Source of the DNA: Scytonema hofmannii PCC 7110
GTDB taxonomy: Bacteria; Cyanobacteriota; Cyanobacteriia; Cyanobacteriales; Nostocaceae
DNA: 64,000 nt
Reading direction: 5' to 3'
Assembly (NCBI RefSeq): GCF_000346485.2
Contig: NZ_KQ976354.1
Coordinates: 10,188,341 to 10,252,340 of the forward strand
Shown here: positions 10,105 through 17,883 of the stretch, one piece after another
How the letters are laid out: each line of letters starts with the position of its first letter
Position numbering within the stretch: position 1 is the first letter of the stretch
Made by a program: the position numbers and the translations under genes
The notes under the pieces: model-generated
What the model was told of the DNA's origin: nothing
What the model saw: the letters and a program-made list of their open reading frames with translations, nothing else
The model's database searches: none

Positions 10105-10263
10105 TTAGTTTTTATGGATAGCTGATTTACCAGCCCCGTTTCGACCAACTAATACCCCAACTCGGTCAACCAGGAACACGGAAACCTGACCGCCTAGAGC
10201 AGTCCAACCGTCGAGAGTAAAAGATAAGAGACGAGGCTGACTTGTGTTGGGCAAAATATAGTT
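10105..10263 (-). pseudogene. AAA-family ATPase, N-terminal stub
   Basis: The minus-strand translation reads LLSFTLDGWTALGGQVSVFL and then VLVGRNGAGKSAIH before a stop. GRNGAGKS is a Walker A motif and the preceding strand pattern is that of an SMC/RecF-type AAA ATPase N-terminus. Everything after Walker A is missing and no start codon is evident, so this is the truncated start of a lost gene. Similar ATPases often occur in nuclease-linked defence cassettes, but nothing else of such a cassette is visible. Confidence 0.5.
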
Positions 10264-10450
10264 TTTCCCTTTTCTGCTGACAATCTAAGTAAATTTTACC
10301 TAATTGTATCTATGTTTTGGGATCGTTGTGGACAAGATTGCACTAAATGTTAGGTTCTCCCCTAAAAGGACATCGGCTGCAACCATTGTGTTTCACAAAC
10401 CAGGTAATAAAAAGACGTGCATCGCTGTTTTGTTTTTACTTTCTTGTAAC

Positions 10451-10828
10451 TTACGTATGCTTCTGATGCCGTACCTCAACTATCATGTGTACATTACCGC
10501 GAGGTGCAAAATCTGCTTTAACAACTACTTCTAAAGGATCGCAAGCCGCAACAAAATCATCCAAGATTTGATTGGCTGTTTCTTCATGGGAAATGTAGCG
10601 ATCGCGATAATTATTAATATATAGTTTCAGTGCCTTCAATTCCACTACTCGTTCATCTGGGATGTAGGTAATGTAAATTGTGGCAAAGTCAGGATAGCCA
10701 GAAAAGGGACACTTACAAGTAAATTCAGGCAAAGTTATATCAATGTTATATCGCCTTCCGACACGAGGATTAGGAAACGTAATAAGTTGTCCCTCCGCAA
10801 TATTACGCTCACCATACTTCATTTCCAT
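10451..10828 (-). CDS. queF: preQ1 synthase, NADPH-dependent 7-cyano-7-deazaguanine reductase
   Basis: A 125-residue short-type QueF. It reduces the nitrile of preQ0 to the aminomethyl of preQ1 in queuosine tRNA modification, in the cytosol. The catalytic segment EFTCKCPFSGYPDFATI contains the nucleophilic Cys40 and the acid Asp47. The later ELKALKLYINNYRDRYISHE helix is the family's substrate-binding signature. Length is normal for the unimodular class. A CCAGTGA-type repeat array separates it from the next minus-strand gene, which lies downstream of it. No queuosine neighbours are present. Confidence 0.95.
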   Translation of the reverse strand: MEMKYGERNIAEGQLITFPNPRVGRRYNIDITLPEFTCKCPFSGYPDFATIYITYIPDERVVELKALKLYINNYRDRYISHEETANQILDDFVAACDPLEVVVKADFAPRGNVHMIVEVRHQKHT

Positions 10829-10841
10829 AATTATTTATTTA

Positions 10842-10875
10842 CCACTGGTCACTGGTCACTGGTCACTGGTCACTG
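10842..10875 (-). repeat. CCAGTGA heptad array (minus orientation)
   Basis: About four copies of the 7-bp unit, seen on the plus strand as ggtcact. It lies just upstream of queF and ends close to the stop codon of the neighbouring minus-strand gene. Confidence 0.9.
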
Positions 10876-10877
10876 AT

Positions 10878-11288
10878 TTATAACTCATCTTGTTCCCAAT
10901 CGGGACAATTCTCATCATTCCATCCATATGGATGCATACCACAAACTAACAATCCCCCGCCATAGACTTGACCGTGGTAGTGACGACATCCAATACACGC
11001 AGCATTTCGCTCTGATGAGGGTTCAACTGGATATGGAAAACCAGAATCTAGAATAACATCGTCTATAACAATATCTTCAAGTTCCCAGTATGCTTCTAAA
11101 ATCGGTTCTGTCAAATCTTGTAAATACTGGTCAACATCAGATGCGATCGCATCCTGCACTTGTTCGCTCAGTTCTTCCGTAAGCTCAAAGAAGGTATCTA
11201 CCATTTCTGTCATCCCCAGAAAAAAGCGTTCTACTTCGTCAGCCACTGTTTCCATCATTTCCCAAAACTCTTTCTGCCACTTTTCCAT
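10878..11288 (-). CDS. Conserved cyanobacterial protein, acidic with C-terminal cysteine cluster
   Basis: A 136-residue acidic protein. Residues 1-75 are helical and very rich in Glu, Asp and Met. Residues 95-130 hold a compact cysteine motif (CIGCRHYHGQ, then CGMHPYGW and ENCPDWEQ), four cysteines plus histidines that could bind a metal. I recognise the type from other cyanobacteria but know no function. The stop codon borders the repeat array at 10842-10875. Alone on its strand after the phasin-like gene, 137 bases away. Confidence 0.7.
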   Translation of the reverse strand: MEKWQKEFWEMMETVADEVERFFLGMTEMVDTFFELTEELSEQVQDAIASDVDQYLQDLTEPILEAYWELEDIVIDDVILDSGFPYPVEPSSERNAACIGCRHYHGQVYGGGLLVCGMHPYGWNDENCPDWEQDEL

Positions 11289-11425
11289 AGTTTTTTACGT
11301 CCTTAACAGCCTCTTCAGTGGACGCCTAATTGTACATGGCTTCAAGCAATTGCGTACATTCTGAGGACTACTTAACTTACAAAACTTTGGAGGCACAATC
11401 AACTGTGTCTCCAATACTTAAATTA

Positions 11426-11812
11426 TTACTTATCTCGTTGCAACTTACGCAATTCTTCTTGCATTTGCCTGACTTGATCGCGCAGTTTATCTACATTCTC
11501 TGTAGGAGGAGTCGCTTTCGCTGTTGGCTCTTCGTCTTCTTCCAAAATTTCTATGCGACGTGGTTCCGACTGAGGCTTTGGATCGCTTGTCGAACCAGAT
11601 GTCGGTGTTTGTTGCGCTTGCTTCATCATATCTTCAACGAAGCGACGGGCTTCATCTGTCGTCATTTCACCCCGCGCAACCATTTCGTCTGCCAGTTTTT
11701 GGACTTGCGATCGCAATTCTGATAGTGTACCGCCTGCTTTCTCTCCCGCATAAGAAGCCAAGCCTACACCGAGATAAAAAGCTTTTTTAACAATATCGCC
11801 AAAACCGGGCAT
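11426..11812 (-). CDS. Phasin-like conserved cyanobacterial protein
   Basis: A 128-residue protein. Residues 1-60 form an amphipathic helical region (MPGFGDIVKKAFYLGVGLAS, then a Lys/Glu heptad stretch) similar to the phasin or PhaF-like family. A Pro/Thr/Ser-rich linker follows at about 70-100, and the last 25 residues form a short coiled coil. Such proteins are found across cyanobacteria with no established role. It starts just upstream of the SRP RNA gene on the same strand. Confidence 0.65.
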   Translation of the reverse strand: MPGFGDIVKKAFYLGVGLASYAGEKAGGTLSELRSQVQKLADEMVARGEMTTDEARRFVEDMMKQAQQTPTSGSTSDPKPQSEPRRIEILEEDEEPTAKATPPTENVDKLRDQVRQMQEELRKLQRDK

Positions 11813-11841
11813 TGTCGCTTCTGTGCTCCTAAAAATAGGGC

Positions 11842-11934
11842 GACCCGGAGACTACGCCTGCTACAAGCATCCCGTATTGCTGCTACCTTCCGGTCCTGAC
11901 AAGGTTTGGGCGTTGCAGCCGCGTAGATCCAGGT
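11842..11934 (-). ncRNA. ffs: Signal recognition particle RNA, small bacterial type
   Basis: On the minus strand the core reads gtcaggaccggaaggtagca, the conserved SRP RNA apical domain with its GGAA loop and the asymmetric internal loop that binds Ffh. The ends pair: acctggatctacgc at the 5' side with gcgtagtctccgggt at the 3' side. This gives a single hairpin of about 93 bases, the usual size. The RNA guides co-translational membrane targeting. Exact ends are estimated from the helix. Confidence 0.88.
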
Positions 11935-11970
11935 CTTTTTTATAATAGCACTAAATTTTTCAACTGAGTG

Positions 11971-12237
11971 TTATTCCATAACAATTTTCCACTCGTAGAC
12001 TTTGTAGCTCACACAACCGTTTTCTATCAATGGGTCTCTTGCTACAATTGCCTGTGCTTCATCCATTGATGCTGCCTCAAAGATCATCATACCACCTCCA
12101 CGCTGTGCCCAGTAACCCGTCTTTGCCTTGTGTCCTTTGGCAATCAGATCTTGTACGTAAGCTTTATGATCTGGTACATATTGGTCAAAAATAGGCTTAT
12201 CTACCTTACCTTCTTCTATCTTCACAAACCAAGGCAT
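11971..12237 (-). CDS. YCII-domain protein (YciI family)
   Basis: An 88-residue ferredoxin-like-fold protein with the YCII pattern: an N-terminal strand MPWFVKIEE, the helix with FDQYVPDHKAYVQDLIAKG, a glycine-rich GYWAQRGGGMMIFEA hairpin and DEAQAIVARDPLIENGC. The His-Asp pair of the active-site region is present as D23-H24. Family members are small dimeric enzymes or domains of mostly unknown reaction. Stand-alone gene; it lies upstream of ffs on the same strand with 36 bases between. Confidence 0.85.
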   Translation of the reverse strand: MPWFVKIEEGKVDKPIFDQYVPDHKAYVQDLIAKGHKAKTGYWAQRGGGMMIFEAASMDEAQAIVARDPLIENGCVSYKVYEWKIVME

Positions 12238-12267
12238 TCCTTTTACAACCTCATCAAACTGCTAAAA

Positions 12268-12318
12268 CAGTAACCAGTGACCAGTGACCAGTGACCAGTA
12301 ACCAGTGACCAGTGACCC
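12268..12318 (+). repeat. CCAGTGA/CCAGTAA heptad array
   Basis: About seven 7-bp units (ccagtga with some ccagtaa). The array ends directly at the start codon of the next gene, so the mRNA leader of that gene is built from the repeat. Confidence 0.9.
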
Positions 12319-12888
12319 ATGAAACTATATTTTATAGCTCTTCTCCCACCCCAAGAAATCCAAGACTACGCTAACCAAATCAAGCAGTATTTTGCTGACA
12401 AGTATGCTAGCAGCCATGCTCAAAAATCTCCACCGCACATTACCCTGCAACCACCTTTTGAATGGGAAGATACTGATATCCCTTTACTGGAGGAACATTT
12501 GAAAACTTTTGCTCTTCGTCAAAATTCAATACCGATTACCCTTAGCGGTTATGCAGCCTTTGTACCTCGTGTCATTTATATTGACGTTGTCAGAAGTCCT
12601 GAATTGCTTACTGTACATCAAAATTTCATGTCATATCTGGAAACTCACTTGGGAATTACAGACAAAGTTGGCCAAACACGTCCTTTTGTTCCTCACATGA
12701 CAGTTGCTTTTAAGGATTTAACCAGACAAAACTTTCAAGCTGCATGGTCAGAATTTGAAAAGCGTCAGTTACATTTTGAATTTACGGCTTCGGTTTTAAC
12801 ATTGCTAGCTCATGATGGCAATCGGTGGAATATTAAAAGTGAATTTCCTTTTGTAGCTTCTACAACCGAACAACAGCTTAACTTTTAA
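12319..12888 (+). CDS. 2'-5' RNA ligase / cyclic phosphodiesterase family protein
   Basis: A 189-residue 2H-phosphoesterase. The two signature motifs are HITL at residues 40-43 and HMTV at 126-129. The protein would act on 2',5' or 2',3'-cyclic phosphate RNA ends or on small nucleotides; family members differ in substrate. Length is typical of the LigT/ThpR class. There is no ordinary ribosome-binding site: the start codon abuts the heptad repeat array, whose unit gives only GTGA-like purines. Confidence 0.85.
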   Translation: MKLYFIALLPPQEIQDYANQIKQYFADKYASSHAQKSPPHITLQPPFEWEDTDIPLLEEHLKTFALRQNSIPITLSGYAAFVPRVIYIDVVRSPELLTVHQNFMSYLETHLGITDKVGQTRPFVPHMTVAFKDLTRQNFQAAWSEFEKRQLHFEFTASVLTLLAHDGNRWNIKSEFPFVASTTEQQLNF

Positions 12889-12996
12889 GATTTATATCTT
12901 TTGCTTCTCAAACTCTTTTCATGCTTTATACTATTTTTTTACTCAATTTTTCTAAGAAAATCTATTGAGTTGTAAGTTCTAAAAATCACAATATCT

Positions 12997-13416
12997 ATGT
13001 CTGTAAGAAATATTCATCAGAGACTGAATACCACTTTCTTAAGTGTAGCGATCGCTCCCTTTTCTATTGCAGCAATTTCCACACCAAGTCCAGCACAAGA
13101 GATTGTTGCTCAAAAAGTTAATTGTAACAACGCTAACACGACACCAGAACTGAAATATTGTTCTCAACTGTCTTATGAAGCAGCAGATAAACGCTTAAAT
13201 GAAGTGTATAAAAGAGTGACATCTAATCTAATCAACGACCAGAAACAAATACTTGTTTCCGCACAGCAAGCTTGGATTAAATTCCGCGATAACAACTGTA
13301 ATTTTGAAACCTACGGTTCTCGTGGTGGGACGGGGTATGAAGTTTTCCGCAACGGATGTCTTGAGAGATTGACAAAACAACGCACAAAGGATTTGCAAGA
13401 TTTTCTCTCTCGGTAA
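12997..13416 (+). CDS. Secreted LprI-like protein (lysozyme-inhibitor/DUF1311 family)
   Basis: A 139-residue protein with an N-terminal signal peptide (hydrophobic residues about 13-28, likely cleavage after SPAQE or nearby). The mature part has the LprI pattern: paired cysteines, AADKRLNEVYKR, then QQAWIKFRDNNCNFE and a final cysteine helix. Members are periplasmic; the Mycobacterium protein inhibits lysozyme, but the role in cyanobacteria is not known. It is followed 20 bases later by a palindromic hairpin that can serve as a terminator. Confidence 0.82.
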   Translation: MSVRNIHQRLNTTFLSVAIAPFSIAAISTPSPAQEIVAQKVNCNNANTTPELKYCSQLSYEAADKRLNEVYKRVTSNLINDQKQILVSAQQAWIKFRDNNCNFETYGSRGGTGYEVFRNGCLERLTKQRTKDLQDFLSR

Positions 13417-13436
13417 TATTTTAGAAATGTAGCTCA

Positions 13437-13467
13437 GATCCCCGACTTCTTTAAGAAGTCGGGGATC
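13437..13467. terminator. 31-bp palindromic hairpin (dispersed repeat)
   Basis: A perfect 14-bp stem (gatccccgacttct with agaagtcggggatc) around a TTA loop. It lies just after the LprI gene. An identical copy is at 52296-52326 and a diverged copy at 21707-21737, so it is a dispersed palindromic element also placed where a terminator would be. Confidence 0.75.
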
Positions 13468-14218
13468 TAGACCAAGTTGCGCTAACACGAGTTATTTGTC
13501 TAATTCTTATCAAGAGTCGAGATGAAGTTCATAAACTGAAAGTACAAAGTTTGATGACAAGAACTTTGATGAAGATGAGCAAGCTTGGATGGTGCGCGAA
13601 CAACTACCAGAGTAGAGTGTTTTGTCCATTGCTCTCAGAATGGAATTCTGGGGCTATACAAACAAAGTCCACCTGCGTGGACTTTATAAGAAGTCCGCGT
13701 TCGCGTAGCGTGCGCTTTGCGCTTAGGCGAACTTGGTCTGTATAGGCTTGATTTCAATCACAAGCGTGTTTTTTCCAAGTTGGGATGCTCCCGTTTTCGT
13801 GGAACAATTGCTGTGAAACTTGATTGAGGACTGCGATAGATTGTAGCAAGCTTCCTGCAATTTTGCTACCAACTCGTACCGGATATCTACTGTTATTGCC
13901 AGCTCATGTATTTTTAGGTTTGAACAGCTAACATCATGTTCGACTGATGACTTATCCATGAATTGGTTTGCAGTTGCACTCAGTACAAAGACCTCACAAC
14001 TACAAACAGATTCTCGTCTAATCGCGATCGCTGTTGGCAAATCTTAATAACAACTCTTCACGAGATAAATTACTTCAAGTTTAAGAGCGATAAGCAGAGT
14101 AGAGCTTGTGCTTCGCGATAAGCACTCTTTCGGCTTGTGCTTCGCAGCGCACTCTAGTTTGTTTTACTTTGAGGTTTGTAGGAATCTTTGTTACTTTAGA
14201 GTAAAATGGAGTGTCGAT
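13468..14218. other. Relic-rich non-coding stretch
   Basis: No intact gene. About 13513-13545 resembles the C-terminal coding part of the Trypco2 gene near 15603 (agtcgagatgaagttcata shared). A repeat with tatacaaacaaagtccacct plus nested palindromes lies at 13651-13735 and recurs near 43345. About 13803-13935 is roughly 80% identical to the leader of the DUF4351 gene at 25555-25690. About 14037-14070 resembles that gene's 3' end (24592-24635). These are remains of the same cassettes found intact between 15 and 26 kb. Confidence 0.55.
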
Positions 14219-14440
14219 ATGATAAACGTAGAATTTCAAGCCAAAGTTGAGAATGGAGTCATTGTGGTTCCTCAAGAATATCAGCACGAATTGGCAGAGG
14301 CTAGTACAGTCAAAGTTGTTGTCTTCAAGCAGCCTAAAAAGCAATCCATGCAATTTGATATTATGGATGGACTAGCGCAAAACCCGATTCCAGTGCCAGG
14401 AATTCGCTCAATGACCCGTGAAGAAATGCACGAGCGATAA
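14219..14440 (+). CDS. Putative antitoxin of a PIN toxin-antitoxin pair
   Basis: A 73-residue protein whose N-terminus (NVEFQAKVENGVIVVPQEYQ) has the swapped-hairpin AbrB-like look of many cyanobacterial antitoxins, followed by a flexible toxin-binding tail. I chose the ATG at 14219; an upstream in-frame ATG at 14108 would add 37 residues derived from repeat sequence. The stop is followed at once by the start of a PIN-domain gene, the standard antitoxin-toxin order. It probably represses its own promoter and neutralises the toxin, if the toxin is still made. Confidence 0.7.
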   Translation: MINVEFQAKVENGVIVVPQEYQHELAEASTVKVVVFKQPKKQSMQFDIMDGLAQNPIPVPGIRSMTREEMHER

Positions 14441-14873
14441 ATGATGAGCGAACTTTGTTTTATCGACTCGAATATTTGGCTCTATCTCTTCATGGTCGAT
14501 CCAATCTCTAGTGAGACTGAAGAAATTAGAAAACGGTCTTTGGCAATCAATTTAATTAATAATGTTAATGCTGTTGTCAGCACTCAAGTTATTAATGAGG
14601 TGTGCTCTGTCTTGTGTCGAAAAGCCTCATTTACTGCTATAGCAAATTAAGCAAGTTATTCAATCCTTTTATAACCGAGTTTTAGTAATAGAACTAGACT
14701 ATGAAATTTTTATCAATGCGTCCGATTTACGAACTCGATACGGATTTTCGTTTTGGGATGGTTTGATAGTTGCTAATGCGTTATCTGTAAATAGTGATAT
14801 TCTTTACTCAGAAGATATGCAAGATAATTTGGTCATCGCTCGACAACTTACAATTGTAAACCCTTTTAAGTAA
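14441..14873 (+). pseudogene. PIN-domain toxin, single frameshift
   Basis: The first 69 codons give a PIN start with the acidic residue in CFIDSNIWLYLF and a second in the helix region. The frame then stops at 14650. A one-base shift near 14640 restores a full C-terminal half (RVLVIELDYE, then TRYGFSFWDGLIVANAL and ILYSEDMQD), which contains the remaining PIN acidic residues. Together the two parts make a normal PIN ribonuclease of about 144 residues. Either the gene is dead, leaving the antitoxin as an orphan, or there is a base error or slippage here. Confidence 0.75.
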
Positions 14874-15274
14874 AGCGAAATTATTGGGAAAAATACCTGC
14901 TTTCTCATGGTAGCGATCGCAATAGTTGCTTCCAAAATCCCGTCATGTTAAACAATGATATAGTTTTGCGATCGCTTATCCAACTACACAAACAGGACTT
15001 AGCGCCTACCAAGTTAAGCTGTCATCCTCTCCCTTTCACGCGTGGAGGGTTAGGGTGGGGTAAAACATAAGCTCAAACCGTCTATTTGTAAGCTATTTCA
15101 GACTGGTGCGTCATTGTTGCTTGGCAAGGGGGTTATTGCAAAGTAATAGGGGAATTGCTTATTTACAAGGATTATAGTTTAATAAGATTGGTTATCAGCC
15201 AAAATCGGGTTTGTGTAGTAGCAAACTACATTTGTTAAAAACTCATACATTAAAATCCTATTATAGCAAAACTA
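14874..15274. other. Non-coding gap upstream of the conflict operon
   Basis: No gene seen. Two HIP1-like octamers and a G-rich tract (gtggagggttagggtgggg, 15043-15061) occur. The last 100 bases, AT-rich, probably contain the promoter for the operon that starts at 15275. Confidence 0.4.
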
Positions 15275-15782
15275 ATGTCTGAACAAGATAAAGGCTCCAT
15301 TGAACTGGCTGAATTGATTCAACAGGTTAAAGAAGACCTTCTTTCAGTTGCACCAGGAAACGATAAGCCGGGTACGGCTTGCGTCAAGGGCGATCGCGAT
15401 GCTCCTTTCCTGTTTGTGGAGTCTGTGGAACTGGAGTTACAGGTGACTATCAAGCGGACTGGTAAAGCAGGTGCTAAGGGAAGCGTCAAAATTAACGTGC
15501 TGGGGGTTGGGGGTGAAATTGGTGGTGAGGTAGGAGGCGATAAGCTGGGTACAGCTTGCGCTTCGCGATAAGCCGGGTACGGCGGCGCTGCCATGCGATC
15601 GCAGTCGAGATGAAGTTCATAAGGTGAAAGTCAAACTATCTCCTCTGTTTGATAAAGAACTTTTAGTGAAGTTTTACGAGAAGAAGTATTCGGAAAAAAT
15701 GCCCGCGACGTTGAATAACAGTTTAACAGGACTCTTTAAAGGTGATGAGGAGAGCAACCTGAATGATGACCTTGGTGAATAA
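15275..15782 (+). pseudogene. Trypco2-domain protein, interrupted by a small palindromic repeat
   Basis: The start (IELAELIQQVKEDLLS, then VESVELELQVTIKR and GSVKINVLGVGGEIGGEV) follows the trypsin-co-occurring domain 2 (Trypco2) pattern, a component of EAD-type conflict systems. A palindrome-rich insertion at about 15538-15602 brings a stop at 15571. The expected ending (SRDEVHKVKVKLSPLF and a tail to the stop at 15780-15782) resumes in another frame. A related repeat segment also lies in frame near 15362-15395. It sits 11 bases before the EAD1 gene, as the first gene of the operon. Probably inactive, unless an N-terminal fragment is used. Confidence 0.68.
15538..15602. repeat. Palindrome-rich insertion inside the Trypco2 gene
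   Basis: About 65 bp made of two near copies of a gataagc-ggtac-gct-gcg unit ending in a HIP1 octamer. Similar units lie in frame at 15362-15395 and in the non-coding DNA near 14104-14155. It breaks the reading frame, and the flanks rejoin as a continuous Trypco2 sequence when it is removed. Ends are approximate. Confidence 0.6.
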
Positions 15783-15793
15783 TATTCAGACCA

Positions 15794-16534
15794 ATGAGTA
15801 AAGTTAACTTGCTGGAACTGCGATTTTATCCGATTGAAGGAAACCAACAGCGCTTTAAAGTGAGTGTGGAAGGTTTTTCTGGGGAAGTCCATCACGAACC
15901 AGTTCTACCTTTTTTGCGATCGCCTACACCTCCAGTGAAATCATCTGAAAATAAATTACCACCGACTATGACTTTGACATTAGACAATGAGCAACGAAGA
16001 AAACTGAGAGATGCTTTAATCAGTGCGTTTCCAAGTGAAGCTGAATTAGAGAGAATGCTAGACGATAAGTTAGGAATTCCTTTAAATACTATTGCAGATG
16101 GTAAAAATTATACAGAGCTTATATTCAATCTTATAAAATGGTTTAATAGCCAGGGGCAATCGCAAGACCTTGTGCAAGCTGCATATGCTGCTAATTCAGG
16201 TAATCCTGAGTTAAAAGAATTTATTCGAGAAATCAATTATCAGATACCTAATGAACCAAAGGACACGTTGGAACAGCAGATCGATACGCTTCAAGGTCGG
16301 TTACTTGTTTTATCTTCCAATCAATCTTGGAGTCGGGTGCAAGCAATTAAACTTAAAGAATTGAACAAACGATTGGAAATTCTGGGAAGTGACTTTGAAG
16401 CAGTATCTAACCAGTTGAATTACACCGAAAACGCTCAAACTCGCAATAACTTGCAACGACAGCTTGATGCGATCGAGCAGGATATGAAAAAAGTTGAAGA
16501 ACAGATTAACGAATTGGAACATGGTAGAAAGTAG
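15794..16534 (+). CDS. EAD1 (effector-associated domain 1) adaptor protein with coiled coil
   Basis: A 246-residue protein. Residues 1-55 form a beta-rich N-terminal piece (LLELRFYPIEGNQQRFKVSV) of unknown type. Residues about 60-145 match effector-associated domain 1: LRDALISAFPSEAELERML, then NYTELIFNLIKWFNSQG and DLVQAAYAANSGNPELKEF. The remainder is a coiled coil. EAD1 is a death-domain-like helical bundle believed to join effectors and sensors by homotypic contacts. No effector domain is fused here, so the effector is probably another EAD1 protein encoded elsewhere. The end overlaps the next start by 14 bases, pointing to translational coupling. Confidence 0.8.
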   Translation: MSKVNLLELRFYPIEGNQQRFKVSVEGFSGEVHHEPVLPFLRSPTPPVKSSENKLPPTMTLTLDNEQRRKLRDALISAFPSEAELERMLDDKLGIPLNTIADGKNYTELIFNLIKWFNSQGQSQDLVQAAYAANSGNPELKEFIREINYQIPNEPKDTLEQQIDTLQGRLLVLSSNQSWSRVQAIKLKELNKRLEILGSDFEAVSNQLNYTENAQTRNNLQRQLDAIEQDMKKVEEQINELEHGRK

Positions 16535-17879
16535 AGTTTCGCAAATCAAAAAGAAGGTTCTTCAAGAACGCTTAGACGCTCGGATGAAGGAATATAAGGC
16601 GCTGAATCAGCAATTAAACAACGAGGGAAATGCAGCAACTCTAGAGAAATTAAAGCGACAAATTCTGGAAAAAGAGAAAGAGATGCGAGAGGTTGAAGAT
16701 GAGCTAAATAGCCTTACCAATTCAGAATATCCTCTAGATTCTCTGCTTCAAATTCTTCAACTTTATCAAAAATCAGATATTTCTCCTATTAAAAGAGCGT
16801 ATCAAGTTTGCTGTCCTCAAGGGTTTCTGCAACAGAGCGATACTGTAAAAGACATTTTAGCAACTTTACAAGATCTCCCTAGTAATAATCAAAAATTTAC
16901 TCCTATTGATTTCTTTGTAGCCCATCTAGTTCTTGATTCTAAAATATCTCAAGAATTGGCTGAAAATATAAAAAAATGGGGAGAAAATAATATTGCTCAG
17001 TTTACTCAATTACTTCACGATTGTAAACAAGACTTGATTAATAAAAATCAACCTTCAGATTCTTATTTATTAATAAATATTAATCAAAAAAAATCGAATT
17101 TCAATCAATTTCAAGTGAAAGCTTGGTTGATTCCTAATATTCAAAATTATCAACCCGAACGTGAAGAAGGTTATAAAACTCTTTATGTATCTGATTCTCC
17201 AGATGATATCTTTACACTCGATGATTTGCCTCAAATCGTGGATTTGCTTTTAGAGCAAAGTGATGACTATCCTCTACAAAATCTAACTGTAGAATTTTTT
17301 CTACCTTACGAACTGCTTAGCTATCCAGTTGATAAATGTATAAAAGAGGAATATGGTTATGAAGAAAAAATTGGACAAAAATATAGAGTGACTGTCCGTG
17401 CATTTGAACGTTTGGACAAGAAGTATCGTAGCAAGCATGAAGTCCGTTGGCGCGAAAAATGGCAGAAAGTAACACAAGTATGTAAGTGTAGAGAGACATT
17501 TATATGTTCGCAAAATTATGAACCAACAGATCTTCGTCGATCGCTAGATGAAAAAGTAGGTTTGATACTTACTAAATTCCCAGAAGAGCCAAAAAAGACG
17601 AGCCAAATATTTTCTGTGTTGCTGATCGCTGCTACTCCCGTGGCTATTTGCCTAAGATCGACTTTTAAGAGTATAGAAACTCAAGACAACAACTTAATTG
17701 ATTTTCTTTTAGAATGCAGTATTGGAGAAATTCCAGAAAATGTTAGAAAAAAACGCCTTGATGCACCACAAGAAGAAGATGACCATGTAGGACATCATCT
17801 TTCGTTGATTTGGGAAGACCCCGATCGCCTAACACCTGATGTAGACTTTTTTTATCAAGTACCAAAATTTATATCTTAA
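16521..17879 (+). CDS. VMAP-like protein (vWA-MoxR associated protein)
   Basis: A 452-residue protein. I prefer the ATG at 16521 over the in-frame ATG at 16494, because it begins the coiled coil (residues 1-65) that continues the pattern of the preceding gene. Residues about 70-170 are a helical middle domain. Residues about 185-452 resemble the VMAP C-terminal domain, ending in the characteristic DDHVGHHLSLIWEDPDRLTP. VMAP is the third partner in MoxR-vWA ternary conflict systems. Its molecular activity is not known. Four bases separate its stop from the moxR start, so the genes are one operon. Confidence 0.72.
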   Translation: MVESRVSQIKKKVLQERLDARMKEYKALNQQLNNEGNAATLEKLKRQILEKEKEMREVEDELNSLTNSEYPLDSLLQILQLYQKSDISPIKRAYQVCCPQGFLQQSDTVKDILATLQDLPSNNQKFTPIDFFVAHLVLDSKISQELAENIKKWGENNIAQFTQLLHDCKQDLINKNQPSDSYLLININQKKSNFNQFQVKAWLIPNIQNYQPEREEGYKTLYVSDSPDDIFTLDDLPQIVDLLLEQSDDYPLQNLTVEFFLPYELLSYPVDKCIKEEYGYEEKIGQKYRVTVRAFERLDKKYRSKHEVRWREKWQKVTQVCKCRETFICSQNYEPTDLRRSLDEKVGLILTKFPEEPKKTSQIFSVLLIAATPVAICLRSTFKSIETQDNNLIDFLLECSIGEIPENVRKKRLDAPQEEDDHVGHHLSLIWEDPDRLTPDVDFFYQVPKFIS

Positions 17880-17883
17880 GCAT

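Noticed and set aside
13723-14040. 105-codon minus-strand frame
   Set aside because: It lies over relic DNA similar to the leader of the DUF4351 gene, which is non-coding there, and has no family signature.
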